Assembly (NCBI GenBank): GCA_963851385.1
Contig: CAWKPE010000018.1
Span: forward strand, 1 to 64,000
Direction of reading: 5' to 3'
Source: CAWEFA01 sp963851385
GTDB taxonomy: Bacteria; Bacteroidota; Bacteroidia; Bacteroidales; DTGW01
DNA length: 64,000 nt
Within the stretch, counting starts at the first letter, position 1. Each line of letters opens with the position of its first letter. The position numbers and the translations under genes were made by a program. The notes under the pieces are model-generated. The model searched no databases and had not been told where the DNA came from. It saw nothing but the letters and a program-made list of their open reading frames with translations. Positions 57,504-64,000 of this stretch are shown one piece after another.

Positions 57504-58004
57504 CCATTTAGTTATTCAAAATAATTCTATCTTATTCCTAAAAACGAAATTAGCTAAAATATATTTTCAGCAGTGCAATATCTGTAATCATTGAACTTGA
57601 TATGAATAATTACTTTTCTTTGTCTGCCACACAAAGAAAAGATAACAAAAGAAAAGTCACCACGAATGAAAAATTCAGCCTAAGCTTTTGTACCAAGATT
57701 TTTGCCGCAAATCGTACCCGGCTGAATTTCTCACCATTCGTGGACAAGCCAACACACATGTTAATTTGAACGACTGGATAAATTTGCAATTCTCAATACT
57801 TAATATAATCAGAACAAATATTTAATTTTTAGATAGGTTGATCTATTGCTTAAAAATTTTTTATTTTTCCATATTACTTTAGACCCGCATGATGCTATAA
57901 TGTTGACATACTAATAAATATTTTTGTACAATAACTTAATTCCTTAAAGATTTTTCAAATTATCATTATATTTATTGTTTTCATATCATATTAAAATTTA
58001 ATTA
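57504..58004. other. Non-coding region upstream of the BASS transporter gene
   Basis: The 500-bp gap contains a double-hairpin repeat at 57613-57743 (listed separately) and a possible -7 box TATTTTTG at 57919-57926, 78 bases before the BASS gene, without a clear -33 box. No gene was seen. Confidence 0.5.
57613..57743. repeat. Double-hairpin intergenic repeat
   Basis: First hairpin: CTTTTCTTTGT (57613-57623) with ACAAAGAAAAG (57631-57641). Second: CCACGAATG (57660-57668) and AAATTCAGCC (57671-57680) pair with GGCTGAATTT (57720-57729) and CATTCGTGG (57735-57743). From memory, units like the first are frequent between genes of Bacteroidota. Confidence 0.7.
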
Positions 58005-58943
58005 ATGTCCAAATTATCTGCATTCATAGTTACTGCTTTCCCAATTTGGGTAATCATAGGAGTTTTGTTGACTTTTCTTGAACCTAAAATATTTACCTGG
58101 TTTTCGGGGAATTTTATCACTTATGGTTTAGGTATAATAATGCTGGGCATGGGTTTAACAATAAGCTTTGAGGATTTTAAAAATGTTTTAAAAGTTCCTA
58201 AATGGGTGATAACAGGTTTGGTTCTTCATTTCACCGTTATGCCGTTTTTGGGATGGAGCATGGGAATTATTTTTCATTTGCCTGTTTTTTTTGCTGTCGG
58301 ATTAATTCTTGTTGCATGTTGTCCAAGTGGCACAGCATCTAACGTTGTATGTTACCTGGCCAGGGCTAATGTTCCGTTATCGGTAACAACCACATCCATT
58401 TCAACTTTAATGGCTATTTTCATGACTCCTATTCTTAGCGCTTTTATCATAGGCAGTAAAGTTCATGTAAACGGATGGGCTTTATTTTTTGACACTTTGA
58501 AAGTTATTTTGGTCCCAGTTTCAATCGGAATAATAATGAATAAATATCTTTCAAAATTCACTAAAAAGATATTACCCTTTGCACCAATTGCAGCTACTCT
58601 CACAATAGTGCTGATAGTATCAAGTATCATTGGTGCTGGTAAAAATCTGATTGTAAATTGCGGTTGGAGATTAATTTTCGCAGTTATTGGATTACACGCT
58701 TGCGGGTTTTTATTGGGATATTTGCTAACAATGATTACAGCAAAAGACAAAAGGATCAGACAGACCATTTCAATTGAAGTTGGTATGCAAAATTCGGGTC
58801 TTGGTGTAGTATTGGCAAAAAATAATTTCCCGAACCCGGCAACAGCAATCCCTTCAGCCATCTCAAGTGCTACGCATAGTATTATAGGCAGTTTGCTGGC
58901 TGGTATTTGGAGAATACAGAACAAAAAATATTTTCAGGAATAG
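58005..58943 (+). CDS. Bile acid:sodium symporter (BASS) family transporter
   Basis: This is an inner-membrane transporter of 312 residues with about ten helices. The two crossover regions with family motifs are visible: LILVACCPSGTASNVVCYLA (first) and TISIEVGMQNSGLGVVLAKN (second), which bind sodium. In bacteria the cargo is often pantoate, pyruvate or an organic anion, not bile acid. It lies 57 bases upstream of ppnP on the same strand; whether they form an operon is unclear. No link with the BAAT-family gene at 29 kb is suggested. Confidence 0.92.
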   Translation: MSKLSAFIVTAFPIWVIIGVLLTFLEPKIFTWFSGNFITYGLGIIMLGMGLTISFEDFKNVLKVPKWVITGLVLHFTVMPFLGWSMGIIFHLPVFFAVGLILVACCPSGTASNVVCYLARANVPLSVTTTSISTLMAIFMTPILSAFIIGSKVHVNGWALFFDTLKVILVPVSIGIIMNKYLSKFTKKILPFAPIAATLTIVLIVSSIIGAGKNLIVNCGWRLIFAVIGLHACGFLLGYLLTMITAKDKRIRQTISIEVGMQNSGLGVVLAKNNFPNPATAIPSAISSATHSIIGSLLAGIWRIQNKKYFQE

Positions 58944-59000
58944 AAAGCAAAATAATTTGAAACTGAACTTTAAATTTTTATCTAATTAACTTAAAAAATT

Positions 59001-59282
59001 ATGCTTAATGTAAATGAATATCACGACGGGAAAGTTAAATCTATTTCGCATGAATCATCTGAAGGAACAGCAACTGTGGGTGTAATGGCTAAAGGCGAAT
59101 ACGAATTTGGTACTTCTGCAATTGAAATAATAACTGTAATTTCAGGTAAATTGAATGTTCTGCAACCCGGTGCAAAAGAATGGAAATCTTATAAGAAATT
59201 TGAAACTTTTTTAGTTGAAAAAGGAGTGAAATTTAAAGTGAAATGTAGTGAAGATACACCTTATTTCTGTTTATATAAATGA
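59001..59282 (+). CDS. ppnP: Pyrimidine/purine nucleoside phosphorylase PpnP
   Basis: PpnP (cupin fold, formerly YaiE/DUF1255) splits many nucleosides with phosphate. The 93 residues match closely: NVNEYHDGKVKSISHES, ATVGVMAKGEYEFGTSAIEI, ITVISGKLNVLQPG, FLVEKGVKFKVKC and the aromatic end PYFCLYK. It is convergent with a second nucleoside phosphorylase gene (59446-60255), so two unrelated enzymes of nucleoside salvage are neighbours here. Confidence 0.93.
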   Translation: MLNVNEYHDGKVKSISHESSEGTATVGVMAKGEYEFGTSAIEIITVISGKLNVLQPGAKEWKSYKKFETFLVEKGVKFKVKCSEDTPYFCLYK

Positions 59283-59310
59283 TTTTTGAGGTTTTATTAA
59301 AAGAAAAAAC

Positions 59311-59405
59311 TTCACGCAAAGATTGCTGAGAAAAAAATAAATTACACAAGATAAACCATGAATTCTTTGCAAACCTTTGCATATCTTTTGCGGGCTTTGC
59401 GTGAA
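59311..59405. repeat. Inverted repeat between ppnP and pnp
   Basis: TTCACGCAAAG (59311-59321) and CTTTGCGTGAA (59395-59405) are a perfect 11-bp inverted pair with 73 bases between. Other CTTTGC words occur inside (59365-59380). Common intergenic unit type in this phylum by memory; may act as a terminator for both convergent genes. Confidence 0.6.
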
Positions 59406-59445
59406 ATCCTATAATTGACATTTGAGACAGCTTTTTACAGGAGGC

Positions 59446-60255
59446 TTATATCTCTTCAATCAGCTTCTTCATTATTAAAGTCATTTTAGGCTCTGATTTT
59501 TCGGCAACCTTCAAAATTTCTTCCAGTTTAACTTCTTTAATTTTTCCTGGAACTCCTAGGTCAGTAATAATAGAAATAGCAAAACAAGATAAACCCATTT
59601 GCTTTGCTACAATTACTTCAGGAACGGTTGACATACCAACTGTATCGCCACCTATTGCCGTGAAATATTCATATTCTTTAGGTGTTTCAAGTGTAGGCCC
59701 GGTAACACCGACATAACATCCTTTCTGAATTTTAATGCCATTTGTTTTTGCAATCTTTTCAGCTTTTTCTATTAGTTTCAAATCATAAGTTTTGCTCATA
59801 TCAGGAAACCGGGGACCGAATTCATCATAATGTTTTCCAATAAGCGGATTAGGCAACAGATTAATATGATCATTGATTATCATCAGGTCACCTACTTCAA
59901 ATGCAGGATTTATTCCTCCGCTGGCATTTGACACAAACAAATTATCGATGCCCATAAACTTCATGACTCTTACCGGGAAAGTAACCTGTTGCATCGAGTA
60001 CCCTTCGTAATAGTGAAACCGGCCCTGCATGGCCATAACTTTTTTTCCTCCAAGAGTACCGAAAATAAGTTTGCCATGATGACCTTCAACCGTGGATACG
60101 GGAAAATTGGGTATTTCTTCATACTTTAGAATTATTTCTGTTTCAATTTCTTTTGCCAGTCCCGCAAGACCGGTCCCTAAAATAATTCCAATTTCAGGTT
60201 TATTTTTTATCCTTTGACTGATGTAGGATATTGTCTGGTTTATTGTTTCTAACAT
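59446..60255 (-). CDS. Purine nucleoside phosphorylase
   Basis: Class II (trimeric) purine nucleoside phosphorylase of 269 residues. Phosphate and base sites: IGIILGTGLAGLAKEIE, STVEGHHGKLIFGTLGGK, MQGRFHYYEGYSMQQVTFPV, VSNASGGINPAFEVGDLMII, and the base-binding part TGPTLETPKEYEYF and DTVGMSTVPEVIVAKQMG. It breaks purine nucleosides to free base and ribose-1-phosphate. It starts inside lpxK: the two genes overlap by 56 bp in different frames, so translation is likely coupled. Confidence 0.95.
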   Translation of the reverse strand: MLETINQTISYISQRIKNKPEIGIILGTGLAGLAKEIETEIILKYEEIPNFPVSTVEGHHGKLIFGTLGGKKVMAMQGRFHYYEGYSMQQVTFPVRVMKFMGIDNLFVSNASGGINPAFEVGDLMIINDHINLLPNPLIGKHYDEFGPRFPDMSKTYDLKLIEKAEKIAKTNGIKIQKGCYVGVTGPTLETPKEYEYFTAIGGDTVGMSTVPEVIVAKQMGLSCFAISIITDLGVPGKIKEVKLEEILKVAEKSEPKMTLIMKKLIEEI

Positions 60256-61321
60256 AACTTGTAATATAATAATTAAAATCTTTTCCTTCGTTTTCTAAAA
60301 ATTCAACTTGTATGGGAATGTAGTACATTGCCTCTTTAATCTCTTCATCAAGGTCTGGAAATTGCTGAAGCCTCATGGCATCTTTTTCAGTAGTGATAAT
60401 AAGTTTTTGTTCATTTGTCTCGGCAGAAAATATTTCTATTAAATTTCTCAGATCTTTGACAGAATATGAATAATGATCCGGATAATTCAAATCCTTAATT
60501 TGAGATGTTAAGTCATTCAAATATTTTTTTAAAGGTTGTTCATTTGCTATGCCAGTAAGTAAAAAAACTGCCGGCTTCTTTACTTTAAATTCTTCAAGAG
60601 TAATTGGTTTTGCAAATTCATTAAAGACAGGTACCGGATCAAGATATTTCAAAGTAGTAAAAAATACTTTTTGATGAGCGCGTTTTTTTAAATATTTCTC
60701 CAGCAAACGTTGGTCTATTGGTTTAATATCCGACGGACATTTAGTAACAATAATAATATCGGCCCGTCGTCTTTCAAAAGCTTGCTCGCGCAACCTGCCA
60801 TACGGAAGTAAGGCATCTTTCTGTAAAGGATGTTCATAATCTACAAGTAAAATTGACATGCTTGGTGTAACATAACGATGCTGAAAGGCATCATCCAAAA
60901 GAATTACGTCAATATCTTTTTCCAATTGCAAAAGCCTGTTAATGCCCTTGACCCGGTCTGCATCAACAGCCACTTTAACGTCAGGAAATTTGAGTTTTAT
61001 TTGTTTGGGTTCATCGCCTATTTCATCAGAAGTAGAATTAATCTTACCTAATAAAAAACCTTTTGTTTTTCTCTGGTATCCACGACTTAAAGTTGCAACC
61101 TTAAATTCATCTTTCAAAAGCCTGACAAGATGCTCTATGTGTGGTGTTTTCCCTGTTCCACCAACATAAATATTACCTACGGAAATAACAGGCAAATTAA
61201 ATTCTTTTGATGTAAGAATAAATTGATAATCAAATAAGCGATTTCGCACCCACACGATTATAGCATAAATCAACGAAAGCGGAAATAGAAAAATATCCAG
61301 GATGTGAAAACCCTTTTTCAT
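60200..61321 (-). CDS. lpxK: Tetraacyldisaccharide 4'-kinase LpxK
   Basis: LpxK phosphorylates the lipid A precursor at the 4' position. The protein of 373 residues has an N-terminal membrane anchor (FLFPLSLIYAIIVWVRNRLF), Walker A in SVGNIYVGGTGKTPHIEHL, LSRGYQRKTKGFLLG, DVILLDDAFQHRYVTPSMSI with the family hallmark DDAFQH, and the C-terminal domain FLLTGIANEQPLKKYL and LIITTEKDAMRLQQ. The last ~20 residues run into the purine nucleoside phosphorylase gene. Present with the LpxL-like gene, it shows that the organism makes lipid A. Confidence 0.95.
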   Translation of the reverse strand: MKKGFHILDIFLFPLSLIYAIIVWVRNRLFDYQFILTSKEFNLPVISVGNIYVGGTGKTPHIEHLVRLLKDEFKVATLSRGYQRKTKGFLLGKINSTSDEIGDEPKQIKLKFPDVKVAVDADRVKGINRLLQLEKDIDVILLDDAFQHRYVTPSMSILLVDYEHPLQKDALLPYGRLREQAFERRRADIIIVTKCPSDIKPIDQRLLEKYLKKRAHQKVFFTTLKYLDPVPVFNEFAKPITLEEFKVKKPAVFLLTGIANEQPLKKYLNDLTSQIKDLNYPDHYSYSVKDLRNLIEIFSAETNEQKLIITTEKDAMRLQQFPDLDEEIKEAMYYIPIQVEFLENEGKDFNYYITSYVRNNKPDNILHQSKDKK

Positions 61322-61443
61322 TTTACAGTTAAATCAATAAAACGTCCAAGTTATAAAAAGCGAACTAAATACAAATGGTCATACCGTGAAAAAAAACTTA
61401 AAAGTTTGATTCTTTAATAAAATGTCAAACCCAAAATCCAAAA
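61322..61443. other. Non-coding stretch upstream of lpxK
   Basis: Left part of the ~310-bp gap between lpxK and ribF (divergent genes); no gene seen. The rest of the gap is repeat copy 2 and the ribF promoter region. Confidence 0.4.
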
Positions 61444-61568
61444 TCAATGTCGTTTAGTTAAGGAACGAAACACCCTTCGACAAGCTCAGGGTGACAATAA
61501 AATAAGGTCATACTGAGCTCGTCGAAGTATGACCAATGATATAAAACTGCTTAACTAAACGACATTGA
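61444..61568. repeat. 125-bp palindromic intergenic element, copy 2
   Basis: Identical in length and layout to copy 1 (12141-12265), with four substitutions. The terminal repeats here are perfect: TCAATGTCGTTTAGTTAAG and CTTAACTAAACGACATTGA. Confidence 0.9.
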
Positions 61569-61600
61569 ATCCAAAATTCAAAAATAATATCTGCTTTTAC

Positions 61601-61608
61601 TATCTTTG
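61601..61608 (+). promoter_or_regulatory. -7 box of the ribF promoter
   Basis: TATCTTTG is a perfect TAnnTTTG, the same word as in the ileS promoter, 24 bases before the ribF start. No good TTTG lies at -33. Confidence 0.5.
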
Positions 61609-61632
61609 GATGATTTTTCAAAACTTATTTGA

Positions 61633-62574
61633 TTGAAAGTTCATATTTTAGAATCGCTGAATAGTTCATTATTCAAGGAGCCGGTTGTTACAGTTGGTAT
61701 ATTCGACGGGATGCACATAGGCCATGCTCGAATAATGGATGCTATAAAGCGTAAAGCCAAAAAGATAAAGGGTGAATCGGTCGTAATCACGCTTTGGCCT
61801 CATCCCAGGATAGTTTTATTTCCGGGAAAAGATATCAAATTGTTGAATACCCTGGAAGAAAAACAAACTCTTGTTGAAAAAGCAGGAATTGATCATTTCG
61901 TGGTAATACCTTTTGATAGTAATTTTTCAAAACTTTCTGCTTATGATTTTGTTAAAGATATTTTAATTGAAAAAATCGGTTTGCGTTGCCTGATGGTTGG
62001 TTTTGACAATCATTTCGGACATAACAAGGAAGGTGATTTTAATACATTGAATAATATCGCATCTGAGCTGAAATTTGAAATAGTACATCTCGACGCGTAT
62101 TTTGAAGGAGTTGAAAGAGTGAGTTCAACGGGTATCAGGGTCTTTCTTGAATTAGGCGAAGTAGACAATGCAGCCAAATTACTTGGATATTCCTATAAAT
62201 TGACAGGAAAGGTTGTAAAAGGCAAAATGCTTGGCCAGTCAATAGGGTTTCCCACTGCCAACATTGAGCCTGTACTATTTAAAATGTTACCACGGATTGG
62301 AGTTTATGCAGTAACTGTTGATGTTGAAGAAGGCCGTTTTATGGGCATGCTAAATATAGGATTCAGGCCAACGGTTGAAAAATTAGCATTGCATAAAACT
62401 ATTGAAGTACATATTATTGATTACGAGAACGATTTGTACGGCAAGAAAATTACTGTTACTTTTGCCAAACGTTTACGTGATGAGATGAAATTCAAAAGCA
62501 TTGATGAACTAAAAATGCAGCTTGAAACTGACAAAATAAATGCAGTGGATGTATTAAAAAGATTTAAAAGCTGA
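61633..62574 (+). CDS. ribF: Bifunctional riboflavin kinase/FAD synthetase RibF
   Basis: RibF makes FMN and then FAD from riboflavin. The 313 residues hold the adenylyltransferase domain (PVVTVGIFDGMHIGHARIMD, with GxFDGxHxGH; VITLWPHPR; VGFDNHFGHNKEG; SSTGIRVFLELGEVDNAAKL) and the kinase domain (TGKVVKGKMLGQSIGFPTAN; GVYAVTVDV; MLNIGFRPTV). The start is TTG at 61633; no ATG is in place. It is bracketed by repeat copies 2 and 3 in opposite orientation. Confidence 0.95.
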   Translation: MKVHILESLNSSLFKEPVVTVGIFDGMHIGHARIMDAIKRKAKKIKGESVVITLWPHPRIVLFPGKDIKLLNTLEEKQTLVEKAGIDHFVVIPFDSNFSKLSAYDFVKDILIEKIGLRCLMVGFDNHFGHNKEGDFNTLNNIASELKFEIVHLDAYFEGVERVSSTGIRVFLELGEVDNAAKLLGYSYKLTGKVVKGKMLGQSIGFPTANIEPVLFKMLPRIGVYAVTVDVEEGRFMGMLNIGFRPTVEKLALHKTIEVHIIDYENDLYGKKITVTFAKRLRDEMKFKSIDELKMQLETDKINAVDVLKRFKS

Positions 62575-62640
62575 GAATTAATGCAATTTAAATAATGAAA
62601 TATGATTATTTGGAATTGTAAAAGCTATTTGTCTTCTAAG

Positions 62641-62770
62641 TTGTCATCCCGAGCGGAGTCGAGGGACAATTTGCTTTAAATCATACTTCGACTACGCTCA
62701 GTATGACCTTACTTTATTGTCACCCTGAGCTTGTCGAAGGGTATTTCGTTCCTTAACTAAACGACATTGA
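62641..62770. repeat. Diverged copy 3 of the palindromic element, reverse orientation
   Basis: Read on the minus strand, the first ~90 bases follow copy 2 closely, including the 19-bp end (CTTAACTAAACGACATTGA at 62752-62770 on plus). The other end is different: it has a hairpin with TTGTCATCCCGAGCG and a matching arm, and no terminal repeat. It lies directly before ahcY. Confidence 0.8.
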
Positions 62771-62796
62771 ATTATAAATATTAAAAAAAACTTAAA

Positions 62797-64000
62797 ATGA
62801 GCTCAACAAAAACAATGAAAGAAGTGCTTCCCTACAAAATTAAAGATATAAGTCTTGCAGATTTTGGAAGAAAAGAAATAGACATTGCTGAAAAAGAAAT
62901 GCCGGGTTTAATGGCTATACGTAAAAAATATTCAGGCCAGAAACCATTAAAGGGTGCACGGATTACAGGTTCCCTGCATATGACAATTCAAACAGCCGTA
63001 CTGATTGAAACTTTGGTCGAACTGGGAGCTGAAGTGCGTTGGGCAAGTTGTAATATTTTTTCCACTCAGGATCATGCAGCAGCAGCAATTGCTAAATCAG
63101 GCATCCCCGTATTTGCATGGAAAGGTGAAACACTTGAGGAATACTGGTGGTGCACTGATATGGCTTTGCGTTTTGCCAATGAACTTGGCCCAAACCTTAT
63201 TGTTGACGATGGCGGCGATGCAACTTTAATGGTTCATTGGGGTTTTAAAGCTGAAAATGATCGTTCATTCCTTGACCATAAATCTTCGAATAAAGAAGAA
63301 CAAATTATTTTAAACCAGTTGAAATCCATTTATGACGAAGATTCTCAAAGATGGCACAGGACTGTAAAGGAACTTAAAGGCGTTTCGGAAGAAACAACTA
63401 CCGGCGTTCACAGGCTTTACCAGATGATGGAAAAAGGCGAATTGCTGGTTCCGGCAATCAATGTCAACGATTCTGTAACAAAGTCGAAGTTTGATAATCT
63501 TTACGGTTGTCACGAATCACTGGCAGACGGTATAAAACGTGCTACTGATGTAATGATTGCTGGTAAAGTAGTAATTATCCTGGGATTTGGAGATGTTGGC
63601 AAAGGTTGCGCGCGCTCAATGCGTTCGTATGGTGCACGCGTTATCGTCACAGAAATTGATCCTATCAATGCCTTGCAGGCTGCAATGGAAGGTTTCGAAG
63701 TTTCCACTATGGATGATGTAGTTAAAGAAGGCAACATCTTTGTTACCACTACCGGAAACTGTGATGTTATTACTGTTCAGCATATGGAACAAATGAAAGA
63801 CCAGGCAATAGTTTGTAACATCGGTCACTTCGATAATGAAATACAGGTTGACAAATTGACCTCCTACCCCGGCATTATACATTTAAATATTAAACCACAG
63901 GTTGACAAATATACCTTCCCTGACGGACATGCACTTTTCCTACTTGCAGAGGGACGTTTGGTGAACCTGGGTTGTGCAACAGGACATCCTTCCTTTGTAA
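62797..64000 (+). CDS. ahcY: Adenosylhomocysteinase AhcY, cut by the window edge
   Basis: AhcY splits S-adenosylhomocysteine to homocysteine and adenosine, keeping methyl transfer running. The first 401 residues are here: SLADFGRKEIDIAEKEMPG, GARITGSLHMTIQTAVLIE, CNIFSTQDHAAAAIA, DDGGDATLMVHWG, ETTTGVHRLYQM, VNDSVTKSKFDNLYGC, and the NAD fold VIILGFGDVGKGCARSM. It ends in LVNLGCATGHPSFV at the edge; about 70 residues are missing. The insertion between ~145 and 185 is normal for the longer bacterial type. Repeat copy 3 occupies the upstream region, and no promoter box was found. Confidence 0.96.
   Translation, partial: MSSTKTMKEVLPYKIKDISLADFGRKEIDIAEKEMPGLMAIRKKYSGQKPLKGARITGSLHMTIQTAVLIETLVELGAEVRWASCNIFSTQDHAAAAIAKSGIPVFAWKGETLEEYWWCTDMALRFANELGPNLIVDDGGDATLMVHWGFKAENDRSFLDHKSSNKEEQIILNQLKSIYDEDSQRWHRTVKELKGVSEETTTGVHRLYQMMEKGELLVPAINVNDSVTKSKFDNLYGCHESLADGIKRATDVMIAGKVVIILGFGDVGKGCARSMRSYGARVIVTEIDPINALQAAMEGFEVSTMDDVVKEGNIFVTTTGNCDVITVQHMEQMKDQAIVCNIGHFDNEIQVDKLTSYPGIIHLNIKPQVDKYTFPDGHALFLLAEGRLVNLGCATGHPSFV

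Noticed and set aside
29220..58943. Bile acid metabolism from the BAAT-family gene plus the BASS transporter
   Set aside because: The genes are 28 kb apart, the BAAT-type nucleophile is Ser not Cys, and bacterial BASS proteins often move other anions.
61444..61568. Riboswitch (for example FMN for ribF or SAH for ahcY) in the repeat regions
   Set aside because: The sequences are copies of a repeat also present after mtaB, and no RFN or SAH riboswitch elements were recognised.
1..64000. CRISPR array, rRNA operon, prophage or complete insertion sequence
   Set aside because: No regularly spaced direct repeats, rRNA sequence, phage genes or transposase frames were seen.

Overview
The window is AT-rich DNA (roughly one third G+C by eye) from a member of the Bacteroidota. 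The evidence is the type IX secretion/gliding genes (porV, porU, a porP/sprF-like gene, gldJ), upstream boxes of the Bacteroidota type (TTTG, about 20 bases, TAnnTTTG), near absence of Shine-Dalgarno sites, a T9SS-type C-terminal sorting domain on a secreted protein, and the ileS - dksA-like - lspA order. The order cannot be fixed from sequence alone; a Bacteroidales-like or other uncultured lineage is plausible. No phage, CRISPR array, rRNA or complete insertion sequence was seen.

Layout. 1-8.8 kb: T9SS locus with porV and porU on the minus strand, divergent from a porP/sprF-like gene, gldJ and murF on the plus strand. 8.8-20 kb: housekeeping and envelope genes (response regulator, GT2 glycosyltransferase, LpxL-like acyltransferase, inositol monophosphatase, mtaB, ppk1, sixA, PIN-PhoH ATPase, second GT2, folC). 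20-26.3 kb: a TetR-controlled envelope transport cluster (tetR, MMPL/RND permease, LolA-like carrier, DUF2141 protein, outer-membrane beta-barrel) followed by a decayed winged-helix gene. 26.5-34.1 kb: a stretch bracketed by an intact tRNA-Val and a displaced copy of a tRNA-Val 3' end; it carries a CotH-like secreted protein, a BAAT-family hydrolase and an ABC/GntR/DUF2807 operon. 34.2-39 kb: ileS, dksA-like, lspA. 39-43 kb: GH27 alpha-galactosidase, cardiolipin synthase, universal stress protein. 43-47.4 kb: surface sugar genes (fcl, gmd, wbpD-like, wbpE-like). 47.4-64 kb: HIT protein, greA, small secreted proteins, purE, a beta-barrel pair with a ComEA-like domain, creD, a VWA protein, a BASS transporter, ppnP, a purine nucleoside phosphorylase, lpxK, ribF and a 3'-truncated ahcY.

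How the parts fit. PorU and PorV form the cell-surface sortase module that processes T9SS cargo, GldJ supports the motor/secretion complex, and the CotH protein at 27-29 kb is a visible client because it ends in a T9SS-type sorting domain. lpxK, the LpxL-like acyltransferase, fcl/gmd and wbpD/E point to lipid A and a decorated surface polysaccharide, to which some T9SS cargo is anchored in better studied species.

Two cautions. First, at least nine genes (porV, porU, sprF-like, GT2, LpxL-like, ppk1, cls, fcl and the 50.2-kb barrel) are complete at the protein level but broken by single-base shifts, often at A/T runs; most of these look like sequencing or assembly errors. Second, the intergenic DNA is rich in palindromic repeats: three copies of a 125-bp element with 19-bp terminal inverted repeats, and three further nested inverted repeats, none of which encodes a protein.
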